The notes below the pieces were generated by a model that did not search any database, was not told where the DNA came from, and worked only from the letters and a program-made list of their open reading frames with translations. Shown piece by piece: positions 60,087 through 62,828 of a DNA stretch of 62,828 nucleotides. Each line of letters begins with the position of its first letter. The first letter of the stretch is position 1. A program made the translations under genes and the position numbers. This stretch comes from Lachnospiraceae bacterium UBA1818 (GTDB taxonomy: Bacteria > Bacillota > Clostridia > Lachnospirales > Lachnospiraceae), in the NCBI GenBank assembly GCA_904419285.1, contig CAJFQZ010000011.1, forward strand, positions 1-62,828, read 5' to 3'.

Positions 60087-61145
60087 TTATGCCGTCCTTG
60101 CCTTGCCTGAACATACTGCTTCATATTCTTTCAGTTTCTGTTTCGCCGCCGGGCTCAGATATCTGGGCACCTCGATCTGTACTGTCACATACTGATCTCC
60201 GTGTACGGACGGGTCTTTCATAGACACGATACCTTTGCCGCGGAGCCGGATCTTTGTTCCGGACTGTGTTCCCTCTTTGATCTTGCATAACACATTGCCA
60301 TACAGAGTGCTGACTACCGCCTCTCCGCCAAACACAGCTGTAGTAAACGGTACATTCACTGTCGTGTACACATCCATTCCTTTTCGTTCATATCCCGGCT
60401 TGGAAGCCACCTGGACTTTCAGCAGGAGATCTCCGTTCTCGCCGCCGTTCGCTCCCGGCATTCCTTTACCGCGCAGGCGCACACTCTTCCCGGAGTCGAT
60501 TCCCGCCGGAATATGCACTTTCAGAGACTGAACCGCGCCGTCTGCACTGCTGGGATCCTGGAGACGGATGATCTTATCACAGCCGAATGCCGCCTCATCA
60601 AAACTTACCGTAACTTCGGCTCTAAGATCTGAGCCTTTTGACTGAAAACTTCCGCCTCCAAATCCGCCGTAGAATCCGTTTCCACTGTTAAATCCGCTGT
60701 TCTGACGGCTCCCGCTCTGTCCGCCGAACCCTGCATTCTGGAAGCCGCCGCTTCTGAATCCTCCTGAAGAACCGTGATGGAAGATATCGCCGAAGATATC
60801 GTTAAACATATCATCCATGTTTCCGCCTTCAAAATGGTACTCCCGATAGCCGCCGCCCGGTCCGCCGTATGTCTGACGGTATGTTCCGCCATACGGATTG
60901 CCTCCTGCGCCTGCTTCGTCAAACGCCGCATGGCCAAACTGATCATACAGTTTCTTTTTCTCCGGATCACTCAGCACAGTATATGCCTCCGTGACCTCTT
61001 TAAATTTCTTCTCTGCTTCCGCGTCCCCCGGATTCATATCCGGATGATATTTTTTCGCGAGTTTCCTATATGCTTTTTTGATCGCTGCCGCGTCTGCCCC
61101 CTTGGTCAGTCCCAGCACTTCATAATAATCTCTCTTCATAGCCAT
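60087..61145 (-). CDS. DnaJ-like co-chaperone without zinc finger (CbpA type)
   Basis: This Hsp40 protein of about 352 residues has an N-terminal J domain ([31 protein letters not shown] with HPD). A long Gly/Phe/Ser-rich region (about 75-170) follows, then the C-terminal peptide-binding domains ([28 protein letters not shown]). The four CxxCxGxG zinc repeats of DnaJ are absent, so it belongs to the CbpA/DnaJ2 class. The start at MAMKRDYY follows AGAGGG; two earlier ATG codons lie closer to the site. A TTGACA/TATATT promoter with a leader of about 200 bases lies upstream. No CIRCE is seen. Confidence 0.92.
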   Translation of the reverse strand: MAMKRDYYEVLGLTKGADAAAIKKAYRKLAKKYHPDMNPGDAEAEKKFKEVTEAYTVLSDPEKKKLYDQFGHAAFDEAGAGGNPYGGTYRQTYGGPGGGYREYHFEGGNMDDMFNDIFGDIFHHGSSGGFRSGGFQNAGFGGQSGSRQNSGFNSGNGFYGGFGGGSFQSKGSDLRAEVTVSFDEAAFGCDKIIRLQDPSSADGAVQSLKVHIPAGIDSGKSVRLRGKGMPGANGGENGDLLLKVQVASKPGYERKGMDVYTTVNVPFTTAVFGGEAVVSTLYGNVLCKIKEGTQSGTKIRLRGKGIVSMKDPSVHGDQYVTVQIEVPRYLSPAAKQKLKEYEAVCSGKARTA

Positions 61146-61154
61146 ATCCATCAC

Positions 61155-61354
61155 CCTCTTATTTCTTCAACAAACTGCCATTCTGCGGACCAGCTGTCCT
61201 GCGCCTGTCCTCTGTCTATAACAAGACCCCGGGTACATCCCGGGGTCAGAAAATACTTACTTAAATTTTAATCTGCTGTATCGTCAATCTTCCTTCCCTT
61301 TCTCCGGAACGTCCATCGGCAGAACACTTCCTTATGTCAGACTCTCGGTGTTCT
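61155..61354 (-). promoter_or_regulatory. Leader of the DnaJ-like gene
   Basis: The leader contains a hairpin AGAACAC/GTGTTCT at the predicted start (61321-61354) and a strong GACCCCGGG/CCCGGGGTC hairpin (about 61225-61247) without a T-run. A ten-codon frame MDVPEKGKED lies between, without a ribosome site. I do not recognise a riboswitch. Confidence 0.45.
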
Positions 61355-61360
61355 ATATGT

Positions 61361-61389
61361 AATATAGCAGATATGTTTTTATGTGTCAA
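61361..61389 (-). promoter_or_regulatory. Promoter of the DnaJ-like gene
   Basis: The minus strand has a consensus TTGACA, 17 bases, TATATT. Confidence 0.8.
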
Positions 61390-61464
61390 GGAATACAGGC
61401 AGAAAAGCAGTGCAGAATGCAGACAGATAAAAATGCACCCGGAAGTCCTTTTCTGTCTTCCGGG

Positions 61465-62331
61465 TCAGATCTCTCTTCTTTTAAAGCCTTCTCCAAAGAT
61501 CTCACTTGTCTCTGTAAACATCAAAAACGCGCCTGCATCTGCATCCTGAACAGCACTTTTGACCAGAGCGGCCTCCGATTTAGAACAGGCACAGAGAAGT
61601 ACGTCCCTGTGCTTTCCGGTATACCCTCCTGAAGCAGGGAGCGATGTTACTCCCCTGCCTGCGGTTTCGCTGATTCGCTCAGCTATTGTCTTTCCCTTAT
61701 CCGTTATAATGATCGCAAGGGTGCCGGCCCCTGCGCCATACAGGATCTTATCGATCACGATCGTGGAAATGCCTGTGGATGCCACCCCGTAAAGGACCGC
61801 ATCGACATCGCCGAACACCGGCCATCCAAGAAATATCACAACAAGATCGATCAGAAGGGTGATCACCCCGATGGACATATAAGGGCGCTTTTTCTTGATC
61901 ACCAGTGCAAGAAAATCAATCCCGCCTGAAGAGGAACCTCTTATATAGAACATAGCCATCCCCGCGCCCAGAAAGACTCCCGAGTAGACCGCCGCCATCA
62001 TCCTGTTCCCCTCATACATGGGCGTAAACGGGAAAATGACATCCAGCAGAAGGGAAGAGATAAGCATGGTTTTCGCACTTTTTATGAGCAGCCTCTTTCC
62101 GACTGTCTTATAGCTGAAAACAACAAGAGGGATATTGAGGAGCAGGGTCACTGTTCCCACCGGCAGCCCCCAGATATGATTCAGGATGAGGGCAAGCCCT
62201 GAGATTCCCCCGGGAGCAAATCCGGCGCTGCCTGCAAACGTATAGATACCGGCGGCATAGAGGATGCCGCCGGCAAGGTCATATAATAAATCTCCTGCGA
62301 TCTGCCCTGCAGATTCTTTTTTTCTTCTCAT
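61465..62331 (-). CDS. YitT family membrane protein
   Basis: This 288-residue protein has five to six helices and a C-terminal DUF2179 domain. The signature parts are FAGSAGFAPGGISGLALIL, FYIRGSSSGGIDFLALVI and KILYGAGAGTLAIIITDKG, and the cytoplasmic end shows GKHRDVLLCACSKSEA. The role of YitT proteins is not known. AGGAG lies before the ATG. It has its own promoter, with the tuf terminator repeats upstream. Confidence 0.9.
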   Translation of the reverse strand: MRRKKESAGQIAGDLLYDLAGGILYAAGIYTFAGSAGFAPGGISGLALILNHIWGLPVGTVTLLLNIPLVVFSYKTVGKRLLIKSAKTMLISSLLLDVIFPFTPMYEGNRMMAAVYSGVFLGAGMAMFYIRGSSSGGIDFLALVIKKKRPYMSIGVITLLIDLVVIFLGWPVFGDVDAVLYGVASTGISTIVIDKILYGAGAGTLAIIITDKGKTIAERISETAGRGVTSLPASGGYTGKHRDVLLCACSKSEAALVKSAVQDADAGAFLMFTETSEIFGEGFKRREI

Positions 62332-62394
62332 TCAACCGCTCCTGCCTGCTTCGGATGCTCAGAATACAATTAGGATGCGCAGATTTGAAAATAA

Positions 62395-62423
62395 TATTTA
62401 TAAGAAATTTGATTTTTCTGCAA
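62395..62423 (-). promoter_or_regulatory. Promoter of yitT-like gene
   Basis: The minus strand has TTGCAG, 17 bases, TAAATA. An unrelated TTGACA a little upstream has no -10 at the right distance. Confidence 0.6.
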
Positions 62424-62455
62424 TATTCTTCTTAGTGTCAAAAGAGCGAACGTGT

Positions 62456-62635
62456 TCCATCTCGCTCACGGGCTGGCGCCCTATGATAAAATAAAAGAAG
62501 CCCCATGGGAAAATGCAAGCACTTCCGAATGAGTTTCTCCGCCGTGCAAGCTCGATTCCGCTTCGCTCCATCTCGCTCACGGGCTGGCGCCCTATGATAA
62601 AATAAAAGAAGCCCCATGGGAAAATGCAAGCACTT
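62456..62635 (-). repeat. 111-bp tandem duplication with terminator arm and shared tail
   Basis: The unit starting TCCATCTCGCTCAC at 62456 repeats at 62567, so the period is 111 bases. Each unit contains GGGCTGGCGCCCTATGATA and the left terminator arm GAAGCCCCATGGGAAA. Only the second copy completes the hairpin. The middle carries GCAAGCTCGATTCCGC, also found at 33.5 kb in related form. Confidence 0.85.
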
Positions 62636-62661
62636 TCCCATGGGGCTTCTTTTATTTTATC
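62596..62661 (-). terminator. Terminator of tuf
   Basis: A 28-bp perfect stem (arms contain AAAGAAGCCCCATGGGAAA) around a 10-base loop with GCAAGC, with A/T-rich ends. It lies 25 bases after the tuf stop. Confidence 0.9.
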
Positions 62662-62686
62662 GCACGGCTCAATGCCTACGCGAACA

Positions 62687-62828
62687 TTACTCGATGATTG
62701 TAGCTACTGTACCAGATCCTACTGTACGGCCACCCTCACGGATAGCGAATCTCAGACCTTCCTCCATAGCTACCGGATGGATCAGTTCAACTGTCATTGT
62801 AACGTGATCTCCAGGCATGCACATCTCT
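62687..62828 (-). CDS. tuf: Elongation factor Tu, C-terminal end (partial)
   Basis: The last 46 codons of tuf read on the minus strand from the window edge to TAA. The end [20 protein letters not shown], then [20 protein letters not shown], is the conserved beta-barrel 3 of EF-Tu, which brings aminoacyl-tRNA to the ribosome. The 5' part is outside the window. Confidence 0.97.
   Translation of the reverse strand, partial: EMCMPGDHVTMTVELIHPVAMEEGLRFAIREGGRTVGSGTVATIIE

Noticed and set aside
61225-61247. GACCCCGGG hairpin as a terminator
   Set aside because: There is no T-run on either side; it lies inside the leader of the DnaJ-like gene.
61290-61325. Ten-codon leader peptide MDVPEKGKED
   Set aside because: It lacks a ribosome site and no codon run suggests attenuation by a specific amino acid.
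61155-61389. CIRCE or HrcA control of the DnaJ-like gene
   Set aside because: No TTAGCACTC-N9-GAGTGCTAA match is present; the only CIRCE in the window is before htpG.
1-62828. Mobile elements, prophage or genomic island
   Set aside because: No integrase, transposase, phage structural gene or attachment-site duplication was seen. Base composition and gene types look uniform.

Overview
This window reads as a chromosomal segment of a low-to-mid GC Gram-positive anaerobe of the family Lachnospiraceae (class Clostridia); I would not name a genus. The reasons are strong AGGAGG ribosome sites, CIRCE control of htpG, a SigI/RsgI pair, [FeFe]-hydrogenase maturases, a class F flavodiiron protein, LPXTG-free lipoproteins, and many small protein families typical of gut Clostridia (DUF4358, DUF5721, DUF6465, DUF6106, DUF1538). 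I see no prophage, transposase, integrase or CRISPR array. Most of the window is ordinary core genome, with several intergenic repeats and regulatory RNA-like hairpins.

Layout. 0-9.5 kb: a 5'-truncated, domain-permuted GH3 glucosidase; a MATE exporter paired with a NimA-like flavin protein behind an attenuator-like hairpin; pepT; nudC with bacteriohemerythrin; a lipoprotein with a palindromic operator; and a frameshifted small membrane protein. 9.4-14.2 kb: an LspA-like protein, a zinc-ribbon repeat protein, a subtilisin-like protein with Cys in place of the catalytic Ser, and clpX. 14.3-23.3 kb (minus strand): an eight-gene run from one promoter, with a surface O-acylation set (SGNH, DUF4358, MBOAT, DHHW), rluF, ligA, and a DUF1538 transporter with a tandem PII-like regulator.

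23.4-29.8 kb holds the most interesting system. sigI-rsgI (plus strand) lies head to head with a four-gene minus-strand operon: a repeat lipoprotein with an RsgI-like domain, a VTC-type polyphosphate polymerase, a DUF4956 membrane protein and a CotH-type kinase. The two divergent promoters share the same boxes, CGACCCCG-N18-CGTAtyCTAC (as CGTATCCTAC and CGTATTCTAC), matching the known SigI promoter style. This predicts that SigI drives both its own operon and the polymerase/kinase operon, and that the lipoprotein, which carries the RsgI-like Asn-Pro domain, takes part in the signalling loop.

29.8-42 kb: htpG with CIRCE, ppiB, a Cys-protease-like protein, an orphan MsmK-type ATPase, a PucR-type regulator, trxB, proC and acylphosphatase, then a long structured leader before the hydrogenase regulator, hydE and hydG. 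42-53 kb: GH36 galactosidase with AraC and AIM24 proteins, a two-component system downstream of DedA-GT4-acyltransferase lipid genes, xpt with a YesL-like protein, and tRNA-Gly. 53-62.8 kb: DUF6465, class F flavodiiron protein, rpiB-DUF7916-CmpB-nth, a DnaJ-like protein, YitT, and the 3' end of tuf.

Repeats. Three copies of a 64-66 bp REP-like element with a 45-bp palindrome sit between convergent genes, at 6.1, 12.6 and 41.9 kb, and their two arms covary. A second family couples a long GGGGCTTC hairpin to a shared GGGCGC...CGGAATCGAGCT tail, at 33.5 and 62.5 kb. All family assignments come from reading motifs by eye; no database search was run.
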